Positions 1 to 8,545 of a stretch of DNA of 64,000 bases are shown one piece after another (within the stretch, counting starts at the first letter, position 1; each line of letters starts with the position of its first letter). The stretch is from Chryseobacterium sp. CH21 (GTDB lineage Bacteria > Bacteroidota > Bacteroidia > Flavobacteriales > Weeksellaceae), in contig NZ_QICI01000036.1 in assembly GCF_004119445.1 (NCBI RefSeq), positions 62,001-126,000 on the forward strand, given 5' to 3'. Position numbers and translations under genes: made by a program. A model generated the notes under the pieces. The model was not told the origin of the DNA, did no database searches, and saw only the letters and a program-made list of their open reading frames with translations.

Positions 1-56
1 TTTTTATCCCTATGGGCGAAAAATATGCGGTATTGCCTATTCTTAAAGGCTTTTAG
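1..56 (+). CDS. 3' end of an unidentified protein (partial)
   Basis: Reading in frame from base 3 gives about 17 residues (FIPMGEKYAVLPILKGF) before a TAG at 54-56. The gene starts left of the window. The stretch is coding-like, and the peroxiredoxin gene begins only 29 bases after it in the same direction, so it may be the preceding gene of one transcript. Too short to assign a family, and a chance open frame cannot be excluded. Confidence 0.35.
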   Translation, partial: FIPMGEKYAVLPILKGF

Positions 57-85
57 ACCTTTGTAAAAATAATAAATTAAAAACA

Positions 86-724
86 ATGAATACACTGGCC
101 ATGCAGATTGAACAATTGAATCATGAACTATCATCCCAGCTTCCACAAGAGGTTTTAAGCGCATTCGAAAGTTCTGTTGAAGATTTAAAAACAAAGAATA
201 TAGAAGAAAATAGTATTCAGATAGGGGAAGAAATGCCCGGATTTTCTCTGCCCAACGTGTATGGCAAAAAAATAAGTTCCGGAGAAATCCTCAAAAACGG
301 AAAAATGATTCTGGCTTTTTACAGAGGTCGCTGGTGCCCCTATTGTAATCTTGAATTAAAATTTTTGCAGGAAAGGATTTCAAAAATGCATGAGAAAAAT
401 GCAGTTTTAGTAGCTATTTCTCCACAAAGTACTGATCAGTCTCTCATGATGGCGGAAAAAAACAATCTTGAATTTGAAGTATTGACTGATTATAACAATG
501 AGTTTGCTAAAAAACTTGGAATTGTATTTCAGCTGCAGGATTTCGTATTGCCTTATTATCAGAATTTAGGGATTGATCTTTCGCTTTTCAATAAAAACAA
601 TGAAAACACGTTACCTGTTCCGGCTGTTTTCGTTGTAGATGAAAATAGTAAAGTGGTATATAAATTTTTAGAGGTAAATTACATAAGTAGAGTAGATGTT
701 GAAAAATTAATACAATCATTATGA
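86..724 (+). CDS. AhpC/TSA-family peroxiredoxin-like protein
   Basis: Probable thiol peroxidase or reductase of the AhpC/TSA superfamily, 212 residues, no signal peptide, so likely cytosolic. The sequence has an N-terminal helical extension (about residues 1-45), then a thioredoxin fold with the active-site stretch YRGRWCPYCNLEL (Cys84 and Cys87 as CPYC). This resembles the peroxiredoxin-like two-cysteine group more than classical typical 2-Cys AhpC. ATG at 86 is used; a second in-frame Met six codons in is an alternative. The stop overlaps the next gene as ATGA (721-724), implying translational coupling with the AlkC-like repair gene, so peroxide detoxification and DNA alkylation repair may be co-expressed. 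Substrate is unknown. Confidence 0.85.
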   Translation: MNTLAMQIEQLNHELSSQLPQEVLSAFESSVEDLKTKNIEENSIQIGEEMPGFSLPNVYGKKISSGEILKNGKMILAFYRGRWCPYCNLELKFLQERISKMHEKNAVLVAISPQSTDQSLMMAEKNNLEFEVLTDYNNEFAKKLGIVFQLQDFVLPYYQNLGIDLSLFNKNNENTLPVPAVFVVDENSKVVYKFLEVNYISRVDVEKLIQSL

Positions 725-1521
725 CAGAAAAACGAAAAGGAGCCCGTTCCATCAAAGATATTCCAACTGATATTTTAGAACAGCTGAATAAGGGAGAAAT
801 TGAAACCGCCAATCTCACAGAATGGCTTGCAGTAGATCAAAGGTTGCTATTAGAAAACTTACTGTTGCAGAATAATCGCAAAGAATATTTAAAACCCATT
901 TTAGAAAATGTAGACCAACTGAAAAAACAAACGGTGAATACCATTAATGAAACCATTGGTGTTGGACTTCTTCATCTGGCCATAAAAAATAAAGATGATG
1001 AATTTCTTCAAAAACTTGCAACCCATCCAGCAGATCTTGTACGGTGTTGGGGAGCTTATACCATTGGCCGAAACCATAATTTAAAATTGTCTGAAAAACT
1101 AGACAGAATTCAATCTTTTGCTTCGGACTCTCATTTTGGTGTGAGAGAAATCTGCTGGATGGCGGTACGTCCGGATATTACTAAAAATCTGGAGGAAAGT
1201 TTATCTATTTTGTCAGCATGGACAAAGCATGATCATGAGAACGTGAGACGTTTTGCCAGCGAATCTACAAGACCAAGGGGAGTCTGGTGTGAGCATATTA
1301 ATGTTTTAAAGCAAAACCCAGGACTGGGACTGGAAATTTTAGAACCTTTACGATCCGATTCTTCCAGATATGTACAGGACAGTGTTGGCAACTGGCTGAA
1401 TGATGCCAGCAAATCACAACCCGAGTTTGTTGTAGAAATCTGTGATGAATGGCTTCGGGAAAGCCCGACAAAAGAAACACAGTATATCGTAAAGAAAGCT
1501 CTGCGAACCCTTAAAAAGTAA
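721..1521 (+). CDS. AlkC/AlkD-like DNA alkylation repair protein (HEAT-repeat)
   Basis: All-helical protein of 266 residues whose C-terminal half carries the signatures of the AlkC/AlkD DNA glycosylase superfamily: the ESTRPRGVW stretch (compare SEGTRPR.PW in AlkC) and the repeat containing SRYVQDSVGNWLND. Family members excise N3- and N7-alkylated purines by a HEAT-repeat scaffold that does not flip the base. No signal peptide. The start overlaps the upstream peroxiredoxin stop by four bases (ATGA). Family membership is firm; whether it has glycosylase activity and on which base is inference. Confidence 0.8.
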   Translation: MTEKRKGARSIKDIPTDILEQLNKGEIETANLTEWLAVDQRLLLENLLLQNNRKEYLKPILENVDQLKKQTVNTINETIGVGLLHLAIKNKDDEFLQKLATHPADLVRCWGAYTIGRNHNLKLSEKLDRIQSFASDSHFGVREICWMAVRPDITKNLEESLSILSAWTKHDHENVRRFASESTRPRGVWCEHINVLKQNPGLGLEILEPLRSDSSRYVQDSVGNWLNDASKSQPEFVVEICDEWLRESPTKETQYIVKKALRTLKK

Positions 1522-1524
1522 GAG

Positions 1525-1829
1525 TTATCCACAAAAGGCAAATGTCTATTTGTTTTTTACTACATATACTACAGATTTTCATGTATTTAAATGATTTTTT
1601 CAAACCCATTATTCTTAATGGGAAAGTAATTTTCTGCTCAATTTTCTTTAAAAAGTGACATTGAAAAAATTTCAATATTAACGGAATGTTAACTGAAAAA
1701 AGTTATCCACAATATGAGTTTTCGATGAATGTGAGTTATATATTTCACGAAATGAGCGGGTTAAATAAATAGCTTCACAGAAGAACCGAAAATAATCTAT
1801 TTTTTAGTCGAAATAAAAAGTTATCCACA
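1525..1829 (+). other. Cluster of three perfect DnaA boxes in a 321-bp gene-free spacer
   Basis: TTATCCACA, the exact consensus DnaA box, occurs at 1525-1533, 1703-1711 and 1821-1829, all in the same orientation, in an AT-rich spacer (1522-1842) with no gene. Each lies inside a longer shared stretch (AGTTATCCACAA or close to it). Three exact nine-mers within 305 bp is far above chance. It may be a replication origin, a DnaA-titrating site or a DnaA-controlled regulatory region. dnaA itself is not in the window, but in many Bacteroidota the origin is not beside dnaA. Nothing else was recognised in this spacer. Confidence 0.6.
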
Positions 1830-1842
1830 ATATGGAATTTGA

Positions 1843-2599
1843 TTACCATTTTTCAGTCAGATATTTCCAGTATCTTTTCGGAACATGTTGAATATGGAGT
1901 TTCATATTTTTTCTTTCCACGATATTGGTTTTCGTGAAATAACGTTGCCAAAGCACTTGATAACTTTTTTCTTCATCATGGAACTTTTGCTGATAATGAT
2001 TGAGATCAATTTTTTCATCGGGGTAGAAAAATTCACAATCGTCCAGATCATATAGCAGTCCATAGTTTCTTCGCAGATCGTAGATCATCCATTTCTGATC
2101 CTGATATCGGTCCTTAAAATGTTTTCTGATTAAAGGAAGAACATTGAAGTCGGGATCTATTTTGGAGAAAAAAACACCATCCTGCATTTTCTCAAAGCGG
2201 ACAAAAGCAGTCATCCTATGCCTTTCCCGGTCTACCGATTTGCATATTTTTGAAATTTTTAAAACATCAGAATCAGCAAAATTTTCAAGAATATTATTTT
2301 CAGGATTTTTCACAGACTGCCTTACCGTAGATAAGATGAGGTTTTCCAGATCCGGATCTTCAGATAAAAAACTTTAAAAGTTGATAAACGCCTTGTTTAC
2401 CGATATTCTGTTCCAGTTTATTCAGAACTCTTTCAGATTTGTCATTCTGGGTAATAACTTCGTGAATCTCTGCAAAAATATTTTCCTGATAGAACCTTTC
2501 CCTACTTTTAATCTCTACCTCTTTATATCGGTATTCGAAAACTTCAAATACTGCAGTGAAAAGACCATCGAAACTTCCATCGTAGAGTAGGGTTGTCAT
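1843..2599 (-). pseudogene. TIGR03915-family protein, frameshifted (partner of the radical SAM gene)
   Basis: Two reading frames on the minus strand make up one gene: the N-terminal part starts at 2599 (MTTLLYDGSFDGLFTAVFEV, the typical family start) and the C-terminal part runs to 1843. They join through ..QLLKF-LSEDPDLENLILSTVRQSVKNPENN if one base is removed from the A6 run at 2366-2371 (T6 on the coding strand). The repaired product has 251 residues, the usual size for TIGR03915, which is nearly always encoded beside the TIGR03916 radical SAM/HhH protein, as here. The downstream part is well preserved, so a sequencing error is more likely than decay. Function is unknown, predicted in DNA modification or repair. 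Confidence 0.8.
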
Positions 2600-2630
2600 G
2601 TATTGAGTTTAAAAATTAAAAAATCAGTTG

Positions 2631-2703
2631 TGTCATTCTGAAAAATTAAAATGAAGTGAAGAATCTGGTTGATTGAAGAGATTCTTCCTTCGTCAGAATG
2701 ACA
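2631..2703 (-). repeat. Dispersed palindromic repeat, family A (copy 1)
   Basis: A 73-bp element bounded by inverted TGTCATTCTG...CAGAATGACA ends, with inner inverted arms GAAGAATCT and AGATTCTTC. A second, inverted copy lies at 58723-58800; the shared part AGATTCTTCCTTCGTCAGAATGACA is identical in both. It can fold into a long hairpin and sits between two minus-strand genes. This looks like a REP/MITE-like intergenic repeat of this genus. Confidence 0.75.
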
Positions 2704-2765
2704 GCAATGTTGCATTATAAATTTGTGATCATTTGTGAAAATATTAGTGTCATTTGTGTTTAAAA

Positions 2766-4025
2766 TCAAAACAAAGTCAGCTGTTGCGAAAACTGGTTGT
2801 GAAATTTGGATGAGCTTCCGCCTACTAACAACTTCCTGAAGTTTTTATCCGTTAAATATCTCAGATAGGCATTTCCCGCATTAAAATCAATGAAATATTT
2901 TGCCCGGTTAACAGCCGCACCCAGTTTTTTCAAATGATCCATCGTTAAGATCTGAAAACGCCTTGCACTCACAATTTTCTGAGCCGTTTTCACTCCAATC
3001 CCCGGAATTCTTAAAATCAATTGATATTCTGCGGTCTGGAGATTAATAGGAAATTGATCAAGGTTTCGCAAGGCCCAACTTAATTTAGGATCTACTTCCA
3101 GATCAAGGAAAGGAACACGGGGATCTAAAATCTCTTCTGCTTTAAAACCATAAAATCTCATAAGCCAATCCGACTGGTACAATCGGTTTTCCCTAAGCAT
3201 AGGAACTTCCGTTGTTAAAGAAGGCAGTCTCTGATCTTCCAAAACCGGAACATATCCGGAATAATACACTCTTTTCAGATTAAAATTTTTGTAAAAATGA
3301 TCAGCAACTTTGATAATTTGTAAATCGTTTTCATTAGTTGCACCCACAATCATCTGCGTAGACTGTCCCGCCGGAGCAAACTTGGGAACTTTTTTCAGAA
3401 TTTTCTTTTCATCTTTATATTGAATGATCCCTTTTTGGATATAGCGCATCGGGCTGATCATATCCTGTCTGTTTTTTTCTGGAGCCAGTAATTTTAATCC
3501 GCTTTCGGTCGGGATTTCAATATTTACCGATAACCGGTCTGCATACAAAGCAGCTTCCTGCATCAGATCATCACTTGCCCCCGGAATGGATTTTAAATGA
3601 ATATACCCGTTAAAATTTTCTTCCAATCGTAACTTTTTGGCAACTCTTACAAGCCTTTCCATCGTGGTATCGGCATTTTTGAAAATTCCTGAGCTCAGAA
3701 ATAAGCCTTCAATATAATTTCTGCGATAAAAATTGATGGTAAGATCTACCACTTCTTCCACTGTAAAAGCAGCTCTTTTAATATCATTGGAACTTCTGGA
3801 TACACAGTAAGCACAATCATAAATACAATGATTGGTCAGCAGAATTTTAAGCAAAGAGACACATCTTCCGTCTTCCGTATAGGTATGGCAAATTCCGCTT
3901 GCAGAACTGTCTCCCAAAGCTCCTTTTTTATTCTTCCTCGTGCCTCCGCTTGATGAACAGGAAACATCATATTTCGCTGCATCAGCAAGGATTTCAAGCT
4001 TTTCTTTAAGGCGGTCAAAATTCAT
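2766..4025 (-). CDS. Radical SAM protein with helix-hairpin-helix, TIGR03916 family
   Basis: A 419-residue putative DNA modification/repair protein. The radical SAM cluster motif CxxxCxxC is at Cys67, Cys71 and Cys74 (HCIYDCAYC), and binds a 4Fe-4S cluster that cleaves SAM. An earlier Cys-containing segment (about 45-55, ICHTY) and a C-terminal helix-hairpin-helix (IPGIGVKTAQKI, about residues 340-360) fit nucleic acid binding. It is paired with the TIGR03915 gene downstream on the same strand, as is usual for this two-gene system. A TTG-N20-TAAATTTG promoter lies just upstream. The reaction is not known; the family name itself is a prediction. Confidence 0.88.
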   Translation of the reverse strand: MNFDRLKEKLEILADAAKYDVSCSSSGGTRKNKKGALGDSSASGICHTYTEDGRCVSLLKILLTNHCIYDCAYCVSRSSNDIKRAAFTVEEVVDLTINFYRRNYIEGLFLSSGIFKNADTTMERLVRVAKKLRLEENFNGYIHLKSIPGASDDLMQEAALYADRLSVNIEIPTESGLKLLAPEKNRQDMISPMRYIQKGIIQYKDEKKILKKVPKFAPAGQSTQMIVGATNENDLQIIKVADHFYKNFNLKRVYYSGYVPVLEDQRLPSLTTEVPMLRENRLYQSDWLMRFYGFKAEEILDPRVPFLDLEVDPKLSWALRNLDQFPINLQTAEYQLILRIPGIGVKTAQKIVSARRFQILTMDHLKKLGAAVNRAKYFIDFNAGNAYLRYLTDKNFRKLLVGGSSSKFHNQFSQQLTLF

Positions 4026-4076
4026 ATTTTAAAGCGGTTGATCTGTTTTGTATCAATATTGTAATTTAATATTGTT

Positions 4077-4107
4077 CAAATTTAGTTCCAAAATTGATAA
4101 AAGTCAA
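4077..4107 (-). promoter_or_regulatory. Bacteroidota-type promoter of the radical SAM gene
   Basis: On the minus strand, TAAATTTG (4077-4084) lies 20 bases after TTG (4105-4107). This matches the -33/-7 consensus TTG-N19-21-TAnnTTTG. It would give a leader of about 45 bases before the ATG at 4025. Confidence 0.6.
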
Positions 4108-4181
4108 TCTTTTTTCATAGAAGTTATCAACAAAAAAGAGTCTCAAAATCATTATATTTACGGCTCATTAAAGTTTATATC

Positions 4182-5510
4182 ATGAATCATAAACCAATCG
4201 AAGGTTTTTCCAAGCTACCAAAGCAGGGGAAAATCGAATGGCTCGTAAACGAATATCTTGAAGGAAACCAGGAATATCAAAATATATTAAAACAATACTG
4301 GAATGATAATGCAAATCTTCAGAAGCTTCACGAAGAATTTTCTGAAAATACCATCTCCAATTTTTATATGCCTTACGGAATTGCTCCGAACTTTTTGATC
4401 GACGGAAAACTATTGGCACTTCCAATGGCTGTTGAAGAAAGTTCTGTAGTGGCAGCTGCTTCCAAAGCCGCTAAATTCTGGATCGACAAAGGAGGTTTCA
4501 AAACAACCATTATCAACACAGAAAAGTTGGGACACACCCACTTTATTTTTAGTGTGGAACCCCACAAATTATTACATTTCTTTAATTTCAGTTTAAAGAA
4601 AAAATTATTTGAAACAACGGAAGATATTACTTCCAACATGAGAAAGCGTGGTGGAGGTATTCTTAATATCAGTCTGGTGGATAAAACAGCAGAAATGCCG
4701 AATTACTATCAGCTGAAAGCAAGCTTTGATACCGTAGACTCAATGGGGGCGAACTTTATCAATTCTTGTCTTGAGCAGTTTGGAAAAACGCTGAGACAGG
4801 AAGTAGCTACCAGCGAGGATTTTACGCAGGAAGAAAAGAATTCACTGCAGATTGTAATGAATATTCTTTCCAACTTTACCCCTGACTGTATCGTAAGAGC
4901 TGAAGTTTCATGTAAAATGGAAGATTTAAAAGATGACAGCGGAATTTCTCCTGAAGAATTCGCTGCTAAATTCAAACAGGCTGTTACCATTGCAGAAATT
5001 GAACCTTACCGCGCAACCACTCATAATAAAGGAGTAATGAACGGAGTAGATGCTGTTGTCATTGCTACCGGAAATGATTTCAGAGCTACAGAAGCCTGCG
5101 CACATGCTTATGCTGCAAGAGACGGACAATACAGATCTTTGACCCACTGTACAACAGATAACGGTGTTTTCAGATTCTGGATTGATCTTCCTATTTCTGT
5201 AGGAGTAGTAGGAGGGCTGACCAATCTTCACCCTCTGGTAAAATTCTCTCTGGCTCTTCTTGGAAAACCTTCTGCACAGGAATTGATGAGCATTCTTGCC
5301 GTTTCTGGTCTTGCACAGAATTTTGGAGCACTACGTTCTTTGGTAACTACAGGGATTCAGAAAGGACATATGAAAATGCACTTGTTGAATATTCTGAACC
5401 AATTAGGAGCTACCGAAGAAGAAAAGCAGCACTTTGTAACGTATTTTAAAGATAAGACGGTGAGCCACCATGAGGTGATCAATGAATTTAACAGAATGAG
5501 AGGAAACTAA
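4182..5510 (+). CDS. mvaA: Hydroxymethylglutaryl-CoA reductase, class II
   Basis: Interconverts HMG-CoA and mevalonate; in Flavobacteriia this serves the mevalonate route to isoprenoids. Family landmarks are all present over 442 residues: PMAVEESSVVAAAS (catalytic Glu85), VDSMGANFIN, THNKGVMNG (catalytic Lys283), ATGNDFRA (Asp299), and the C-terminal KGHMKMH (His396). Length and the conserved C-terminal His fit the bacterial class II enzyme rather than class I. The gene is transcribed away from the radical SAM gene across a 156-bp spacer. Its TAA stop shares an A with the ATG of the next small gene (TAATG), so translation is likely coupled. Cofactor preference cannot be read here. Confidence 0.95.
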   Translation: MNHKPIEGFSKLPKQGKIEWLVNEYLEGNQEYQNILKQYWNDNANLQKLHEEFSENTISNFYMPYGIAPNFLIDGKLLALPMAVEESSVVAAASKAAKFWIDKGGFKTTIINTEKLGHTHFIFSVEPHKLLHFFNFSLKKKLFETTEDITSNMRKRGGGILNISLVDKTAEMPNYYQLKASFDTVDSMGANFINSCLEQFGKTLRQEVATSEDFTQEEKNSLQIVMNILSNFTPDCIVRAEVSCKMEDLKDDSGISPEEFAAKFKQAVTIAEIEPYRATTHNKGVMNGVDAVVIATGNDFRATEACAHAYAARDGQYRSLTHCTTDNGVFRFWIDLPISVGVVGGLTNLHPLVKFSLALLGKPSAQELMSILAVSGLAQNFGALRSLVTTGIQKGHMKMHLLNILNQLGATEEEKQHFVTYFKDKTVSHHEVINEFNRMRGN

Positions 5511-5677
5511 TGTTACAGATCATTTTGCCCATTGTATTCCTTCTTTTTGGATTTTTTCTGAAGAAAACAAACAACGAAGGTTTCAGAAGTTCCAAGAGAT
5601 TCGCCAATATGTTTATCATACTGGGGATTTCTACCTTGGTGGCCAAGTTCATTTTAATGTACTTAAAATCAAAATAG
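5510..5677 (+). CDS. Small two-helix membrane protein (55 aa)
   Basis: ATG at 5510 overlaps the mvaA stop (TAATG), and the TAG stop at 5675-5677 overlaps the GTG start of the next gene by its G. The product starts MLQIILPIVFLLFGFFL, then a basic loop (KKTNNEGFRSSKR), then a second hydrophobic helix and a basic tail, so two transmembrane segments with a short charged linker. The one-base overlaps at both ends strongly support that it is translated. No family recognised; function unknown. Confidence 0.75.
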   Translation: MLQIILPIVFLLFGFFLKKTNNEGFRSSKRFANMFIILGISTLVAKFILMYLKSK

Positions 5678-6747
5678 TGAAAAAGAGTATTGTATTTTTC
5701 TTATTGATTTCAGGGTTAAGTTTTTCACAACAGCAAAAAGTGAAAATAAGTAATCTGCAGCCTAAAACTGAAGATACCGTTTTTCCGGTTGTTTCTTATT
5801 CGGAAAATCCCAGGGTAGAAAATAAAATCAATACATTTCTGCAGGTAGATCAGTTGGAATATGTTCCGGGATCTGGCGGAAATCCTTTTAAACTGGCTTC
5901 TACAGCAACCAATTCCTATTCCAATTATCTTTATTTTTATCGTTGGGATAAGATTGAAACTCCCAAGAATATTCTCAGTATTGCCATAGATGGTGAAGCT
6001 TCAGGCGCTTATCCGGAAGGCTTTTTGATCTGGAAGAATTTTGATCTGAGAACAGGAAACTTTATCAATGCCAAAGATTTATTTCAACCCAGCTCAGTGA
6101 AGACTGTTGAGGGGATTATTCAGAAAAGAGTAAAGAAAAGGATTTCTGATTTTCTTGTTAAACTGAAATCTGAGAAAAATCCTGCGGAGGAAACTCAGGA
6201 TCAGATCGCTATGTATGAAGACTGTTTTACGGAACATAGTTTAGATGGTATCAGGTATTTCTTTGGAAAAGATAAACTGACTTTTGTTGCCGGAAGATGT
6301 TCTAATCATGCCATGAGAGCTTTGGATGAGCTTGGCAGTCATGAAATAGAATTTTCCTACAAAGAGCTGGAAAAATACTGGAGTCCTTACGCAAGAAATT
6401 TAATTTCCGGTTCTGAAAAAACAGAGATAACCAGTCTTACTAACAAATTGTATAAGGGAAAGATCGATGGAAAGTATTCCATTACTGTTTTGATCAGTGA
6501 GGTATATGACGATGGTTCTTTTTCTGCAAAATACTGGTATGATAAAAATAAAAAGCTGATTGAGTGGAACGGAAAAATAAAAGGTAATCATATCTCCATC
6601 ATAGAAAACGATTATTATAGCGAAGAGACCAACCAGTGGATTTTCAAAGCCTTGGTGGAAGCGGATCTGCAAGGCAGGAAAATTATGGGAACCTGGCAGG
6701 ATTATAAAACAAAAAAATATTTAACCCTAGAATTAGAAGAGTTATAA
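5677..6747 (+). CDS. Secreted protein of unknown function (DUF3298-like features)
   Basis: A 356-residue product with a clear signal peptide (KKSIVFFLLISGLSFS, cleavage near residue 17), so periplasmic or surface. The GTG at 5677 is the best start: it directly precedes KKS and overlaps the previous stop. The region around 90-230 (lengths of Y/F-rich strands, EGFLIWKNFDLRTG, DCFTEHSLDG) vaguely resembles DUF3298/RsiV-type domains; the C-terminal part (about 250-356) looks like an added beta-rich domain with repeated K.G.I.G-type strands. It sits in a tightly packed run mvaA - small membrane protein - this gene - DUF423. Function unknown. Confidence 0.75.
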   Translation: MKKSIVFFLLISGLSFSQQQKVKISNLQPKTEDTVFPVVSYSENPRVENKINTFLQVDQLEYVPGSGGNPFKLASTATNSYSNYLYFYRWDKIETPKNILSIAIDGEASGAYPEGFLIWKNFDLRTGNFINAKDLFQPSSVKTVEGIIQKRVKKRISDFLVKLKSEKNPAEETQDQIAMYEDCFTEHSLDGIRYFFGKDKLTFVAGRCSNHAMRALDELGSHEIEFSYKELEKYWSPYARNLISGSEKTEITSLTNKLYKGKIDGKYSITVLISEVYDDGSFSAKYWYDKNKKLIEWNGKIKGNHISIIENDYYSEETNQWIFKALVEADLQGRKIMGTWQDYKTKKYLTLELEEL

Positions 6748-6748
6748 A

Positions 6749-7134
6749 ATGAAAACAATTACTTTAGTTTTGGAGCAGTTTACGGAATGGTGTCTGTAAT
6801 CTTGGGTGCATTCGGAGCACACGCTTTAAAGAAGATATTAGCTGTGGAAAGACTGGAAAGTTTTGAAACAGGAGTAAGATATCAGATGTATGCAGCTTTT
6901 TTCCTGCTGATCATTGGGTATATCTTAAAATTTGAAACTTCTGCTGAGAAATGGACTTCCATTTTAATGATTGCAGGAACCCTTTTATTCTCAGTAAGCA
7001 TCTATTTCCTGAGCATGCAGGATTATCTGGGAATGAATCTTAAATTTTTAGGCCCTATCACTCCGCTTGGTGGTTTGATGATGATCTTAAGCTGGGGAAT
7101 GCTGATCTTATATTTTGCTAAAAACAGAATTTAA
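6749..7134 (+). pseudogene. DUF423 family membrane protein, frameshifted start
   Basis: The family normally begins MK.IT..FGA.YG..SVILGAFGAHALK. ATG at 6749 opens with MKTITLV, but the frame is lost at the T4 run 6768-6771; adding one T gives MKTITLVFGAVYGMVSVILG in one frame and a 128-residue product. Without it, only a shortened 115-residue frame from 6787 remains. The rest has the expected four hydrophobic helices and the LGPITPLGG segment. Because the body of the gene is intact, a base-calling error in the homopolymer is the simplest explanation. The start lies one base after the upstream stop and the stop is followed two bases later by the ClC gene, so all probably share one transcript. 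Role of DUF423 proteins is unknown. Confidence 0.82.
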
Positions 7135-7136
7135 GA

Positions 7137-8414
7137 ATGAAAATTAATAGAAGAAGACATCTAATACGAACATTCAATCTCTTAGACCAACCTATCAGAT
7201 TCAATCCGTTTGTGTTCAGCCGTACTTTTTTTATGTGGGCTGTTACAGGTCTGGTAGGCGGTGTCATCGCTGGAGGATATTGGATCGTACTGGAACATTT
7301 TACAGAGTTTTTAGCTGAATTTCAAGGCTGGCAGGTGATTCCAACCATGGCAGTCTGTGGATTGCTGGCAGGATTGGTGATTCATTTCATTGGAGATCCG
7401 GGAGAAATTCATTTGATTGTTAATAATATCAGATTCAATAAAGGGAAACTGGAACCTAAGAACAATCCATCAATGATCCTTTCTTCTCTTTTTTGCGTAG
7501 CATCTGGAGGAAGTTTAGGTCCTGAAGCACCATTGGTACAGGTTACAGGATCTACGGGAACGTGGCTTGGCAAGATTTTCAGACTGAAAGGTGAAGAGCT
7601 GAGGTCTTTGAGTATTGCAGGGATGGCTTCAGGCTTTACGGCGTTATTTGGGGCTCCGCTTGGAGGAAGTCTTTTTTCTCTGGAAATTTTACATCACAAA
7701 CATGCGGTAGAATATTACAAAGCTATTATTCCGGCATTGGTAGCAAGTTGTTTCAGTTATCTGATGTTCGCATTGATTATTCATTTGGGAATCGGGGCAA
7801 CATGGGATTTGAAGGCTTACCATTATACCGGAGTATACGATTTTGCCTATGCAACGGCTTTTGGAATTGTGGGAACTTTATTCGGATGGATTTTTATTTT
7901 TGTAGTCAAATTTTTCAAAAAGATTTTTGAATACAGAAAATTCCCGATTTATATTAAAACCTTAGTAGGAGGAATTATTTTAGGAATTATCGCCTATAAT
8001 TTTCCTATTACGAGATACTTTGGACATAACGAGATCAATCAGTTGATCGGAGGTAGTTTCGGACTGAATTTTTTAATTTTGATCCTTGTTTTTAAAATAC
8101 TGGCCATCGCTATTACAGTGACTTCCGGATGGAGAGGAGGATTTATTATTCCTCTGTTTTTTGTAGGAACAACATTGGGATTAATTATTCATAATCTATT
8201 TCCAACTGTAGATACTACACTGGCCATTGTAAGTTGTATGGCAGCAATCAATGCGTGTGTAACGAGAACTCCAATGAGTACAACAATCATTTTGGGAACA
8301 CTTACAGGGTTTACCTATTTTGTCCCGATATTATTTGCGAGTCTTACCGGATATTTCCTGGCTCCGAAAATTCCGTTTATCGGATCTCAGTCTGAGAAAT
8401 TAGCGGAAGAATAG
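7137..8414 (+). CDS. ClC-family chloride channel/transporter
   Basis: Integral inner-membrane protein of 425 residues. ClC landmarks: GGSLGPEAPLVQ (about residues 121-132), equivalent to the GREGP filter loop with the gating Glu; FGAPLGGSLFSLE, the pore-helix segment; and TSGWRGGFIIPLFF, equivalent to GxFxP. No C-terminal CBS domains, as in many bacterial members. The family includes passive Cl- channels and Cl-/H+ exchangers; which one this is cannot be decided from sequence alone. It follows DUF423 by two bases, suggesting co-transcription. Confidence 0.9.
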   Translation: MKINRRRHLIRTFNLLDQPIRFNPFVFSRTFFMWAVTGLVGGVIAGGYWIVLEHFTEFLAEFQGWQVIPTMAVCGLLAGLVIHFIGDPGEIHLIVNNIRFNKGKLEPKNNPSMILSSLFCVASGGSLGPEAPLVQVTGSTGTWLGKIFRLKGEELRSLSIAGMASGFTALFGAPLGGSLFSLEILHHKHAVEYYKAIIPALVASCFSYLMFALIIHLGIGATWDLKAYHYTGVYDFAYATAFGIVGTLFGWIFIFVVKFFKKIFEYRKFPIYIKTLVGGIILGIIAYNFPITRYFGHNEINQLIGGSFGLNFLILILVFKILAIAITVTSGWRGGFIIPLFFVGTTLGLIIHNLFPTVDTTLAIVSCMAAINACVTRTPMSTTIILGTLTGFTYFVPILFASLTGYFLAPKIPFIGSQSEKLAEE

Positions 8415-8477
8415 GGGAAAACAGAAAGATATGTTAAAAATCAAGTCCATCAGACTTTAATTTTTAAGTCAATAAAC

Positions 8478-8507
8478 TTGAACTTCCGTGTCTTTTTAGT
8501 AAATTTG
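8478..8507 (+). promoter_or_regulatory. Promoter of sucC
   Basis: TTG (8478-8480), exactly 19 bases, then TAAATTTG (8500-8507): a near-ideal Bacteroidota promoter. The transcript would begin a few bases later, leaving about 30 bases of AT-rich leader before the ATG at 8546. Confidence 0.7.
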
Positions 8508-8545
8508 TCAACCTTTAAATATTAAAATAAAATAATAAAAATAAT

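Noticed and set aside
4124..4132. TTATCAACA as a further DnaA box
   Set aside because: One mismatch from consensus and isolated; not counted with the cluster at 1525-1829.
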